20,808 nt of DNA from an uncultured Clostridia bacterium (GTDB lineage Bacteria > Bacillota > Clostridia > Oscillospirales > Acutalibacteraceae). Shown piece after piece: positions 1 to 5,817 of this stretch. Every line of letters begins with the position of its first letter. Position 1 is the stretch's first letter. The position numbers and the translations under genes were made by a program. A model generated the notes under the pieces. The model did no database searches and was not told the origin of the DNA. It saw nothing but the letters and a program-made list of their open reading frames with translations. The DNA is taken from contig CAMGDK010000012.1 of the NCBI GenBank assembly GCA_946042285.1, positions 1 to 20,808 of the forward strand. Reading direction: 5' to 3'.

Positions 1-1473
1 TGTTACACGGTTTGGTATTGTTACACTTGTTAAGCTGCTGCAATTATAAAATGCATCATAACCTATTCTTGTTACACGGTTTGGTATTGTTACACTTGTT
101 AAGCTGCTGCAATTATAAAATGCACCATCAACTATGCTTGTTACACTGTTTGGTATTGTTACACTTGTTAAGCTGCTGCAATCAGAAAATGCATCACCTA
201 TGCTTGTTACGCTGTTTGGTATTGTATATGATGTTCTCGTGTTGCCGGCAGGATATTGAATTAACTTTGTTTTATCTTTGTTAAACAATACTCCGTCTTG
301 TGAAGCATAGTTTTGATTATTGCCATCGACAATTATTTCCGATAAACTGCTGCAATCAGAAAATGCCCAACTACCTATGCTTGTTACACTGTTTGGTATT
401 CTTACACTTGTTAAGCCGCTGCAATAAGCAAATGCAGATTCACCTATGCTTGTTACACTATTTGGTATTGTTACACTTGTTAAACTGCTGCAATAAGCAA
501 ATGCAGATTCACCTATGCTTGTTACACTGTTTGGTATTGTTACACTTGTTAAGCTGCTGCAATTATAAAATGCACCTTCACCTATGCTTGTTACACTGTT
601 TGGTATTGTTACACTTATTAAACTGCTACAATTATAAAATGCATATTTACCTATACTTGTTACGCTGTTTGGTATTGTATATGATGTTCTCGTGTTACCG
701 ATAGGATATTGAATTAACGCGGTTTTATCTTTGTTAAACAATACTCCGTCTTGTGAAGAATAGTTTTGATTATTGCCATCGACAATTATTTCTGCTAAAC
801 TGCTGCAACCTAAAAATGCACCTCCACCTATGCTTGTTACACTGTTTGGTATTGTTACACTTGTTAAGCTGCTGCAATAAGCAAATGCACTACTACCTAT
901 GCTTGTTACGCTGTTTGGTATTATATATGATGTTCTCGTGTTACCGATAGGATATTGAATTAACTCGGTTTTATCTTTGTTAAACAATACTCCGTCTTGT
1001 GAAGAATAGTTTTGATTATTGCCATCGACAATTATTTCTGCTAAACTGCTGCAATTATAAAATGCACATTCACCTATGCTTGTTACAATGTTTCCTATTG
1101 TTACACTTGTTAAGCTGCTGCAATTATAAAATGCTTCATAACCTATACTTGTTACACTGTTTGGTATTGTTACACTTGTTAAGCTGCTGCAATTAGTAAA
1201 TGCATAAGAACCTATGCTTGTTACACCGTTCTTAATTACAATTGTTTTGATTAAACTACTCTTTGAAGCCCAAGGAAAATTGAAACTGGAATATCCATCC
1301 ATCATCGGTCCGGTGCCGGAGATAGTCAATAGTCTTGTTTCAGTATTGAGAGTATATGTGACACTCTCACCGCACGAGCCGGATAACTCCTCTGCAAATA
1401 CCTTTAGATTTAACCCTGCTGTAATACTGATGAGCATTACGATTGACATAAATAAGCTAATAACCTTTTTCAT
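1..1473 (-). CDS. BspA-like leucine-rich repeat surface protein, N-terminal part (runs off left edge)
   Basis: The minus strand is open without a stop from ATG 1473 to base 1 (491 codons), so the C-terminus lies outside the window. GGAGG at 1481-1485 precedes the start by 7 nt. Residues 1-28 form a signal peptide (MKKVISLF..., hydrophobic, then FAEE). A short non-repeat domain follows, then about 13 copies of the BspA/LRR_5 repeat, with cores such as SVTSIGEGAFYNCSSL and LTSVTIPN. Three longer inserts (SEIIVDGNNQNY...DGVLFNKDKT...IQYP) recur after every few repeats. This family is known for secreted or wall-attached proteins of gut and oral anaerobes and protozoa, often adhesins; the ligand cannot be predicted. 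DNA copies are nearly identical, suggesting recent expansion or conversion. The family call is firm; function and anchor are unknown because the C-terminus is missing. Confidence 0.93.
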   Translation of the reverse strand, partial: MKKVISLFMSIVMLISITAGLNLKVFAEELSGSCGESVTYTLNTETRLLTISGTGPMMDGYSSFNFPWASKSSLIKTIVIKNGVTSIGSYAFTNCSSLTSVTIPNSVTSIGYEAFYNCSSLTSVTIGNIVTSIGECAFYNCSSLAEIIVDGNNQNYSSQDGVLFNKDKTELIQYPIGNTRTSYIIPNSVTSIGSSAFAYCSSLTSVTIPNSVTSIGGGAFLGCSSLAEIIVDGNNQNYSSQDGVLFNKDKTALIQYPIGNTRTSYTIPNSVTSIGKYAFYNCSSLISVTIPNSVTSIGEGAFYNCSSLTSVTIPNSVTSIGESAFAYCSSLTSVTIPNSVTSIGESAFAYCSGLTSVRIPNSVTSIGSWAFSDCSSLSEIIVDGNNQNYASQDGVLFNKDKTKLIQYPAGNTRTSYTIPNSVTSIGDAFSDCSSLTSVTIPNSVTSIVDGAFYNCSSLTSVTIPNRVTRIGYDAFYNCSSLTSVTIPNRVT

Positions 1474-1509
1474 ACATTTTCCTCCAATAGAAACATATTC
1501 AACATTATA

Positions 1510-1538
1510 ATTATACATTTTACCATATAAACAGTCAA
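1510..1538 (-). promoter_or_regulatory. Sigma-A promoter of the LRR protein gene
   Basis: Read on the minus strand: -35 TTGACT (1538-1533), a 17-nt spacer, -10 TATAAT (1515-1510). This lies about 37 nt before the start codon at 1473. Confidence 0.75.
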
Positions 1539-1597
1539 CAAACATTATCTACATTATCTACAAAAACATGTATATAATTAAGTGTAAAATCACAAAA

Positions 1598-1616
1598 AGC
1601 AATCGTTTTGATTGCT
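1598..1616 (-). terminator. Rho-independent terminator, third copy after tRNA-Ser
   Basis: On the minus strand AGCAATC pairs with GATTGCT around an AAAAC loop and is followed by TTTTTG. It is the most distal of three related hairpins downstream of tRNA-Ser and closes the outer repeat unit. Confidence 0.6.
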
Positions 1617-1622
1617 CTTCTT

Positions 1623-1928
1623 TGGCGCAGAAGGAGAGACTCGAAGGCTCCGCCTTTTCGTTTGCTTCGCAAATTATCCGATTGTATATCCGTGCTCCTC
1701 TGCCTCCGTCATACCGTCGCACATGGATTATGAGTTCTCGCCTCTCCTTCGTTCTAACCAAAATAAAAAAGAGCAATCGTTTTGTTGCTCTTCTTTGGCG
1801 CAGAAGGAGAGACTCAAAGGCTTCGCCTTTTCGTTTGCTTCGCAAATTATCCAATTGTATATCCGTGCTCCTCTGCCTTCGGCATACCGTCGCACATGGA
1901 TTATGAGTTCTCGTCTCTCCTTCGTTCT
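1623..1928 (-). repeat. Two tandem units carrying tRNA-Ser 3'-end copies and inverted T-arm copies
   Basis: Two units of about 174 bp, nearly identical, lie downstream of tRNA-Ser in its transcription direction. Each contains, in transcript order: an inverted copy of the tRNA T-arm region (1928-1905 and 1755-1732, matching as GAGTTC-N3-TCTCTCCTTC in the unit nearest the tRNA); a core with hairpins such as TTTGCGAAGCAAA; a direct copy of the tRNA 3' end including CCA (20 nt at 1815-1796, 23 nt at 1645-1623); and then a terminator like that of the tRNA itself. The copies sit 173-174 bp apart, as does the real tRNA end. Reading frames across the units are repeat-derived and not convincing genes. 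Possible origins are repeated integration at the tRNA 3' end or a mobile palindromic element. See findings. Confidence 0.85.
1770..1791 (-). terminator. Rho-independent terminator, second copy after tRNA-Ser
   Basis: On the minus strand AGAGCAA pairs with TTGCTCT around an 8-nt loop, followed by TTTTTTA. It is a shortened version of the tRNA-Ser terminator at 1943-1966 and closes the inner repeat unit. Confidence 0.65.
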
Positions 1929-1942
1929 AACCAAAATAAAAA

Positions 1943-1966
1943 AAGAGCAATCGTTTGATTGCTCTT
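1943..1966 (-). terminator. Rho-independent terminator of tRNA-Ser
   Basis: On the minus strand a 10-bp stem (AAGAGCAATC / GATTGCTCTT) with a 4-nt loop, followed by TTTTT, starts 3 nt after the encoded CCA. Confidence 0.85.
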
Positions 1967-1969
1967 CTT

Positions 1970-2060
1970 TGGCGCAGAAGGAGAGACTCGAACTCTCGCG
2001 CCGGTTACCCGACCTACGCCCTTAGCAGGGGCGCCTCGTCACCAACTTGAGTACTTCTGC
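1970..2060 (-). tRNA. tRNA-Ser (anticodon GCT)
   Basis: This is a 91-nt class II tRNA. Acceptor GCAGAAG (from 2060) pairs with CTTCTGC and is followed by discriminator G and encoded CCA (1972-1970). The anticodon arm is CGCCC-CTGCTAA-GGGCG, giving GCT, which reads AGC/AGT serine codons. A long variable arm and a T-arm with GTTCGAG are present. The leader holds a small palindrome (2065-2083). The 3' end is copied twice downstream. Confidence 0.96.
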
Positions 2061-2113
2061 AAGCTGACGGGTTTAACCTGTCAAGATTTAATACACCTTT
2101 TCGGTGCTGTATT

Positions 2114-2142
2114 ACTTTAACACAAGAAATGTGAAAAGTCAA
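2114..2142 (-). promoter_or_regulatory. Promoter of tRNA-Ser
   Basis: Minus strand: -35 TTGACT (2142-2137), a 17-nt spacer ending in TGTGT, -10 TAAAGT (2119-2114). A palindrome (AATACA...TGTATT, 2090-2113) covers the expected transcription start. Confidence 0.6.
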
Positions 2143-2211
2143 TAGAAAGATATATAGTTTTTTTGAATTTCTATTATAATTTTCTGCCAAGGTTCATAAT
2201 AATTAGCGGTG

Positions 2212-2745
2212 ATGGAAATGAGAAAAAAGCTCTTTGCAACAGAAATAGCAGGATTTATTTTTGTTTCAATAACCGGAACGCTTTGCCACTTTGCTTACGA
2301 GTGGAGCGGGTTTAATATTGCCGTCGGACTTTTTTGCCCTGTTAACGAAAGTGTTTGGGAGCATTTAAAGCTATTATACTTCCCTTATCTGCTGTGGGGT
2401 ATTATTCAGTGCTTTAAGTACAAGGATTGCAAGCAAATACTAAGCTGTAAATGCATCGGTGCAATATGTGCGATGATGACAATTACAGGCTTCTTTTACA
2501 CCTATTCCGGTATTATCGGCAAAACGATTGATGCGCTAAATATTTTATCATTCTTCATTGGAGTTTTGGCAGGATTTGCGATTGACTACACGCTGATTAA
2601 ATCCGTTAAATTTGACTCTACAAAATCACTGATTGCAAGTATAATTGTGTTTCTGATTTTGTGTGCAATATTCTTTCTTTTCACAATATATCCGCCGATT
2701 ATTCCGCTTTTTCGCGATCCGCTAAGCCTCAGCTACGGGATATGA
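2212..2745 (+). CDS. Small integral membrane protein, DUF6512-like
   Basis: About 177 residues with roughly five hydrophobic segments and a conserved-looking core, CPVNESVWEHLKLLYFP, between the first two. From memory this matches the DUF6512 family, common in Clostridia and without known function. Three in-frame starts cluster here (GTG 2209, ATG 2212, ATG 2218). None has a strong ribosome binding site; MRKKLF from 2218 is equally plausible. A TATAAT box lies at 2175-2180 without a good -35. The last 17 bp overlap the 3' end of the convergent phosphatase gene. No partner gene hints at a role. Confidence 0.75.
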   Translation: MEMRKKLFATEIAGFIFVSITGTLCHFAYEWSGFNIAVGLFCPVNESVWEHLKLLYFPYLLWGIIQCFKYKDCKQILSCKCIGAICAMMTITGFFYTYSGIIGKTIDALNILSFFIGVLAGFAIDYTLIKSVKFDSTKSLIASIIVFLILCAIFFLFTIYPPIIPLFRDPLSLSYGI

Positions 2746-3490
2746 GCGATGTAACCTCGGCAATTCGCCTGCCGACGTCCTCGACACAATGAGCGTCGGA
2801 TCCGGTTGAAAAGCCAACGCCGGAAGCCTTTGCAGCCTTAAAGAAATCATCATTAACACCAAGTCCCTTTGATGTGTTCATTTCTAACAGGACATTATGC
2901 TTTTTTGCGTTGTTGCACAATCTAACATATTCCTCGTTCAAGTCGTAATCGGGATAAAGCGAATGGCAGGTAATCAAATCAGGATGCGCGATGATGTCGA
3001 AAATACCGCTTTCAACAAGAGAATTTTCAAGTGCAAAATAGCGCCTGTAAATCTTATTAAAATCCTTGCCGAGCCACTGATATTTACGCTGATTGAATGT
3101 CCAGTTATCAACCCAATGAACAGAGCCTATGAGATAGTCAAAATATCCGTCCGACACAAGCTTTTGAATTAAATCGCAATGCTGCTCAAAGTAGCATATT
3201 TCAAGACCGAACGACACCTTAACAGGATAATCCTTGCTTCTGATTTTATCAATAAGCGCCTTGTACTCGTCAAGGGTATGGGCGCTTTTTGCCTTGCCGT
3301 CAAACCATCTTTTTTGATACAGGCTATATTCCCTCGCCTCTTTAAAGGTTTCGTGAAAATCCTTAAATCTTATACTGTGCTCAAGCAGGCAAATCTCCTC
3401 CATTCCCATTTGCTCTGCCTTGTTAATAAACCGCTCAATCCACTGCACCTCATACGGTCCGCGTTCAATATGTATATGCAAATCCTTCAT
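2729..3490 (-). CDS. PHP-domain phosphoesterase, histidinol-phosphatase-like
   Basis: A 253-residue PHP-family protein. The metal-binding motifs are in order: HIH at residues 5-7, LLEHS with His38, GLEICYFEQH near 95, SVHW, IIAHPDL, and GSDAH near the C-terminus. These are the ligands of the trinuclear metal centre in PHP phosphoesterases such as HisK/HisJ histidinol-phosphate phosphatase. Histidinol phosphate is therefore a possible substrate, but no other histidine gene is nearby and related proteins act on other phosphoesters. ATG 3490 is preferred because AAAGGTGG precedes it by a normal distance; the GTG at 3499 lies inside that site. The gene overlaps the convergent membrane-protein gene by 17 bp at the 3' ends. 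Confidence 0.85.
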   Translation of the reverse strand: MKDLHIHIERGPYEVQWIERFINKAEQMGMEEICLLEHSIRFKDFHETFKEAREYSLYQKRWFDGKAKSAHTLDEYKALIDKIRSKDYPVKVSFGLEICYFEQHCDLIQKLVSDGYFDYLIGSVHWVDNWTFNQRKYQWLGKDFNKIYRRYFALENSLVESGIFDIIAHPDLITCHSLYPDYDLNEEYVRLCNNAKKHNVLLEMNTSKGLGVNDDFFKAAKASGVGFSTGSDAHCVEDVGRRIAEVTSLISRS

Positions 3491-3514
3491 AGCAACCACC
3501 TTTCAATATGTTAT

Positions 3515-3543
3515 ATTCTACAACAAATTGAAATTACATACAA
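3515..3543 (-). promoter_or_regulatory. Candidate promoter of the PHP phosphoesterase gene
   Basis: Minus strand: -35 TTGTAT (3543-3538), a 17-nt spacer, -10 TAGAAT (3520-3515), 25 nt before the ATG. The -35 is weak. Confidence 0.45.
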
Positions 3544-3578
3544 GTGGAGAAAAAATTTAGGTTTTAAGTAAAAAAATC

Positions 3579-3607
3579 TTGACAACAACAAAATCTTAAT
3601 ATATAAT
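3579..3607 (+). promoter_or_regulatory. Consensus promoter of the tRNA-Asp/tRNA-Thr unit
   Basis: Perfect TTGACA (3579-3584), a 17-nt spacer and TATAAT (3602-3607). Transcription should start near 3614, only about 7 nt before tRNA-Asp. Confidence 0.9.
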
Positions 3608-3620
3608 ATCGCTTGCAGAT

Positions 3621-3697
3621 GGCCCGGTAGTTCAGTTGGTTAGAACGCTAGCCTGTCACGCTAGAGGTCGACGGTTCGAGCCCGTTCCGGGTCGCCA
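3621..3697 (+). tRNA. tRNA-Asp (anticodon GTC)
   Basis: 77 nt with complete cloverleaf. The acceptor GGCCCGG pairs with CCGGGTC, followed by G and encoded CCA. The anticodon arm is CTAGC-CTGTCAC-GCTAG (GTC). The T-arm is ACGGTTCGAGCCCGT. First gene of the tRNA unit. Confidence 0.97.
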
Positions 3698-3700
3698 AAC

Positions 3701-3730
3701 GGGTGGTGTAAGCATCACCCATATTTTTTT
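3701..3730 (+). terminator. Terminator-like hairpin between tRNA-Asp and tRNA-Thr
   Basis: The inverted repeat GGGTG...CACCC is followed by ATATTTTTTT and ends exactly where tRNA-Thr begins. No separate promoter is visible for tRNA-Thr, so termination here is probably partial, or the hairpin marks a processing site. Confidence 0.6.
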
Positions 3731-3806
3731 GCTGATATGGCTCAGGCGGTAGAGCACATCCTTGGTAAGGATGAGGTCACCGGTTCAAGTCCGGTTATCA
3801 GCTCCA
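3731..3806 (+). tRNA. tRNA-Thr (anticodon GGT)
   Basis: 76 nt. The acceptor GCTGATA pairs with TATCAGC, followed by T and encoded CCA. The anticodon arm is CATCC-TTGGTAA-GGATG (GGT). The T-arm is CCGGTTCAAGTCCGG. The last 20 nt are repeated exactly at 3941-3960. Confidence 0.97.
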
Positions 3807-3843
3807 ATTAAAAGAGATGCCCTTTTGGGTGTCTCTTTTAATT
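3807..3843 (+). terminator. Rho-independent terminator of tRNA-Thr
   Basis: A stem of 12 perfect pairs (AATTAAAAGAGA / TCTCTTTTAATT) plus five more inner pairs around a TTTT loop starts at the last base of CCA. The A/T arms make it usable in both directions. Confidence 0.85.
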
Positions 3844-3852
3844 ATATTTATA

Positions 3853-3960
3853 CGGACTTGAACCGAGTGACACGAGGCTCCAAATCTTTGATTTGGGAGA
3901 AAAGGTACAGTGTACCTTTTCGTAGCGAGTGGTTACCTTGAAGTCCGGTTATCAGCTCCA
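3853..3960 (+). repeat. Unit with inverted T-arm and direct 3'-end copy of tRNA-Thr
   Basis: After the tRNA-Thr terminator comes an inverted copy of its T-arm and variable region (from 3853, CGGACTTGAACCG then GTGAC after one extra base). A core follows with hairpins AAATCTTTGATTT and AAAAGGTACAGTGTACCTTTT. The unit ends with an exact 20-nt direct copy of the tRNA 3' end including CCA (3941-3960), followed at once by another terminator. The order (inverted T-arm, hairpin core, direct 3' end, terminator) is the same as in the two units downstream of tRNA-Ser, although the tRNA-derived parts match a different tRNA. Confidence 0.85.
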
Positions 3961-3988
3961 AAAAAGACGGTTTCTCAACCGTCTTTTT
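3961..3988 (+). terminator. Bidirectional terminator closing the tRNA-Thr unit
   Basis: AAAAAGACGGTT pairs with AACCGTCTTTTT around a 3-4-nt loop, with T-runs on both strands. It can also end transcripts of the minus-strand GNAT/NUDIX operon arriving from the right. Confidence 0.88.
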
Positions 3989-4049
3989 CTTTTTGCCATA
4001 TTGCCCAAAAGTGTCTTAAACACTCACTCTTTCAAAAGCTCATGGACCA

Positions 4050-4102
4050 CTTGAGAAGTTATTGGAAATCTACAGATTTCCTCGATAACACCAACATCTC
4101 AA
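4050..4102. repeat. Imperfect palindrome in the tRNA/NUDIX intergenic region
   Basis: The inner perfect hairpin GGAAATCtacaGATTTCC is flanked by weaker matching arms (TTGAGA...GTTATTG against CGATAAC...TCTCAA). No T-run follows on either strand, so it is not an obvious terminator. The rest of 3989-4127 holds no convincing gene. Confidence 0.4.
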
Positions 4103-4127
4103 CCAACTTGCAACTGAGGACGCAATT

Positions 4128-4592
4128 TTATTTTGCATACAAACTATATGTTCCGTGTTGCTCTCTGCTATAATAATCTGTTTGAGTAAGTGCATTATTA
4201 TCGTTTATTGCAGATTGAATTAGTTTCTTTGTAAGGTCCGGCACATCATCCCTTGAAAGTGCTTCGTAAATATCTAACCAAACGACCTCACTGTTTTCAT
4301 CATTATCAGATGTAGCCTCTCCACTAACATAATCAAGAGAAAAGGCAACATACCAATCCTTGAAATTGAACCTTATAGCAATAATGTCTTTTGGTTCAAC
4401 AGTAATCCCTGTTTCCTCCTTGTATTCTCTTACGACAGCTTCTTGCGGTGTTTCGTTATAGTTCAAATATCCACCGGGAACAATGAGCAAGTTTTTACCT
4501 GCACCGTATGTATGCCTTGCAAGTAATACCTTGTTATCTCTGATTAAAACTCCTGTTACGCTTTGCTGCCAATTTGTATTTTCTGTATTCAT
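4128..4592 (-). CDS. NUDIX hydrolase
   Basis: 154 residues with a complete Nudix box at residues 41-63 (G-YLNYN-E-TPQEAVV-REYKEETGI), exactly GX5EX7REUXEEXGU. The glutamates of REYKEE bind Mg2+ for hydrolysis of a nucleoside-diphosphate-linked substrate, but family membership does not say which one. The start has an AAAGGAA site 7 nt upstream. It lies 21 bp downstream of the double GNAT gene on the same strand, so the two are almost certainly co-transcribed from the leader at 5846-5619. Substrate could be a damaged nucleotide or a modified drug or sugar nucleotide. Confidence 0.92.
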   Translation of the reverse strand: MNTENTNWQQSVTGVLIRDNKVLLARHTYGAGKNLLIVPGGYLNYNETPQEAVVREYKEETGITVEPKDIIAIRFNFKDWYVAFSLDYVSGEATSDNDENSEVVWLDIYEALSRDDVPDLTKKLIQSAINDNNALTQTDYYSREQHGTYSLYAK

Positions 4593-4613
4593 AATTATTT
4601 CCTTTCTTATTAA

Positions 4614-5618
4614 CTATATTTCTTTTACTAATAGTCTATCAATTCCACCACCGTAATTTGTAATTTCTTTAATGAACTGATATCCATATTTTTCGTATAA
4701 TCCCTCAAATTCTGTTGGTATATATGTTTCATAAAATCCAATCTCTTTAGCATAATGGTTAGCGAATTCAATAAGCTTTTCACTAATTCTATTTCCTCTA
4801 AAATCTTCTCTAACATATACACTCGATATCCATGGATATAGCTCTGGTAATGGATAATAATCTGTTTTCATTATGGAACACATACCAACTATTTTTCCAT
4901 TAACAGTTGCAACAAAAATTGTTTCCCATTCTGTAAAACCCCAATTTTCGACCATCAAAGCAAGATGTTCTTTTACCTCAAGCCAAGAACAGTTCTTTAT
5001 AAAATCAAGAAGTTCTTTTGCGATATCTGTATCTTTTTCAACTTTTAATATTTTCACATTTTTTATTATCCAATCTTTCTTTGTTAGCTTATAGCAAATT
5101 ATCGGCATACCATCAACCTCTGCTATGTGTCTAACAGAATATGACAACGAATCCTTGAGTGGAATTTGAGTCATTCCAATTTTTTGCATTACTCTTCCAG
5201 AGCCAATGTTTTTATCAACATATTCAGCCTCGATGGCTTCAATACCAATTTCACCGAACAAAAAATCTCTAACAGCTGTTGCAGCTTCTGTCACAATACC
5301 CTTGTTCCAAAATGTGCTGTCAATCTGCCAACCAATCATTGCTGTTGTATCAATGATTTTAACCACATCAATACTTCCTATCACAGTGTTGTCATACACT
5401 ATTGCCCAATTATATCTGTCGTTTTTTTTGTATTCATCAATCCACATATCACAAAGTGCTTTTGTGTCGTTTATAGATTCGTGAGGAGTCCATGAAACAT
5501 ATTTAGCAACTTCCTCTTTCACAGTGTATTTGTACATATCAATATAATCGTTTTCTTGTATTTTTCGTAGTGTTAGCCTTTCTGTTTGAATAGTTTGTGT
5601 TCCTTTGTGATTTAACAT
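4614..5618 (-). CDS. Tandem GNAT-domain N-acetyltransferase
   Basis: 334 residues holding two acetyltransferase domains. Residues about 8-178 resemble the RimJ/RimL type (TERLTLRKIQENDY at the start, GWQIDSTFWNKGIVTEA in the acetyl-CoA region). Residues about 187-334 form a second GNAT domain with a clear acetyl-CoA loop, VREDFRGNRISEKLIEFA, and a C-terminal YEKYGYQF. Single GNAT proteins are usually 150-180 residues, so this is a fusion or duplication. Acceptors for this superfamily include ribosomal proteins, polyamines and antibiotics; none can be assigned here. AAGGAGG at 5632-5626 fixes the ATG at 5618. An attenuator-like terminator sits just before that site, which suggests induced expression. 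Confidence 0.92.
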   Translation of the reverse strand: MLNHKGTQTIQTERLTLRKIQENDYIDMYKYTVKEEVAKYVSWTPHESINDTKALCDMWIDEYKKNDRYNWAIVYDNTVIGSIDVVKIIDTTAMIGWQIDSTFWNKGIVTEAATAVRDFLFGEIGIEAIEAEYVDKNIGSGRVMQKIGMTQIPLKDSLSYSVRHIAEVDGMPIICYKLTKKDWIIKNVKILKVEKDTDIAKELLDFIKNCSWLEVKEHLALMVENWGFTEWETIFVATVNGKIVGMCSIMKTDYYPLPELYPWISSVYVREDFRGNRISEKLIEFANHYAKEIGFYETYIPTEFEGLYEKYGYQFIKEITNYGGGIDRLLVKEI

Positions 5619-5635
5619 TTTAATTCCTCCTTAAA

Positions 5636-5674
5636 CAAAAAATAACCCGTTGATGATATGCTCATCAACGGGTT
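5636..5674 (-). terminator. Rho-independent terminator in the leader of the GNAT/NUDIX operon (candidate attenuator)
   Basis: On the minus strand a perfect 13-bp stem (AACCCGTTGATGA / TCATCAACGGGTT, 5-nt loop) is followed by ATTTTTTG. It ends only a few bases before the AAGGAGG of the acetyltransferase and lies between the promoter at 5818-5846 and that gene, so the operon can be expressed only by reading through it. Confidence 0.85.
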
Positions 5675-5698
5675 TGTAATTATGATATGAAAATATAT

Positions 5699-5788
5699 CT
5701 ACACCGAAAATGAACATAACAAAGCAAATCCATACGCTCTACGCATAGATTTTCTTGCTCTTTTAAGTTCAAAATTAGGTGTGAACAT
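5699..5788 (-). CDS. 29-residue leader peptide of the GNAT/NUDIX operon
   Basis: ATG at 5788 follows a GAAAGGAAG ribosome binding site and reads 29 codons to TAG at 5701-5699. The peptide begins MFTPNFELKRARKSMRRAY and ends in a hydrophobic stretch, giving a basic middle and a nonpolar tail. It starts about 23 nt after the predicted transcript start and stops 25 nt before the terminator stem. An 11-bp hairpin (5752-5726, loop TAGAG) lies inside the coding region, so a translating or stalled ribosome would melt or hold it. The arrangement matches leader peptides that control antibiotic-resistance genes by ribosome-mediated attenuation. I do not recognise the peptide itself; a small membrane-active peptide is an alternative. 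Confidence 0.65.
   Translation of the reverse strand: MFTPNFELKRARKSMRRAYGFALLCSFSV
5726..5752 (-). promoter_or_regulatory. Stem-loop inside the leader ORF
   Basis: On the minus strand AAATCTATGCG pairs with CGTATGGATTT (11 pairs, two of them G-U) around TAGAG. It sits within codons 13-21 of the leader ORF, where ribosome position would decide whether it folds. Confidence 0.6.
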
Positions 5789-5817
5789 AATATTGCTTCC
5801 TTTCAAATATTGAATAC

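Noticed and set aside
12..1196. Plus-strand open frames rich in LLHCLVLLHLLSCCN-type repeats
   Set aside because: They are the reverse complement of the LRR modules; the minus frame has promoter, ribosome binding site, signal peptide and a known family, whereas these lack all four.
1..1250. CRISPR-like periodic repeats
   Set aside because: The period of about 69 bp and 23 codons is that of the coded LRR module, with no unique spacers and an intact reading frame.
1558..2025. Overlapping open frames on both strands in the tRNA-Ser repeat units
   Set aside because: They run through terminators and the tRNA 3' end, have no ribosome binding sites, and repeat because the DNA repeats.
3807..3940. 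Complete integrated element between the two tRNA-Thr 3' ends
   Set aside because: Only about 134 bp separates the copies and it holds hairpins, not genes; it can at most be a remnant.
4015..4127. Transposase fragment on the minus strand after the NUDIX gene
   Set aside because: Short frames with stops gave no motif I could tie to a transposase family.
3910..4173. Plus-strand frame of 87 codons
   Set aside because: It begins in the tRNA-Thr unit, crosses a terminator and runs into the end of the NUDIX gene; no start signal or family.
5619..5811. T-box or classical riboswitch in the GNAT/NUDIX leader
   Set aside because: No T-box sequence (AGGGTGG-type) or conserved riboswitch core was seen; the small ORF and paired hairpins fit translation-based attenuation better.
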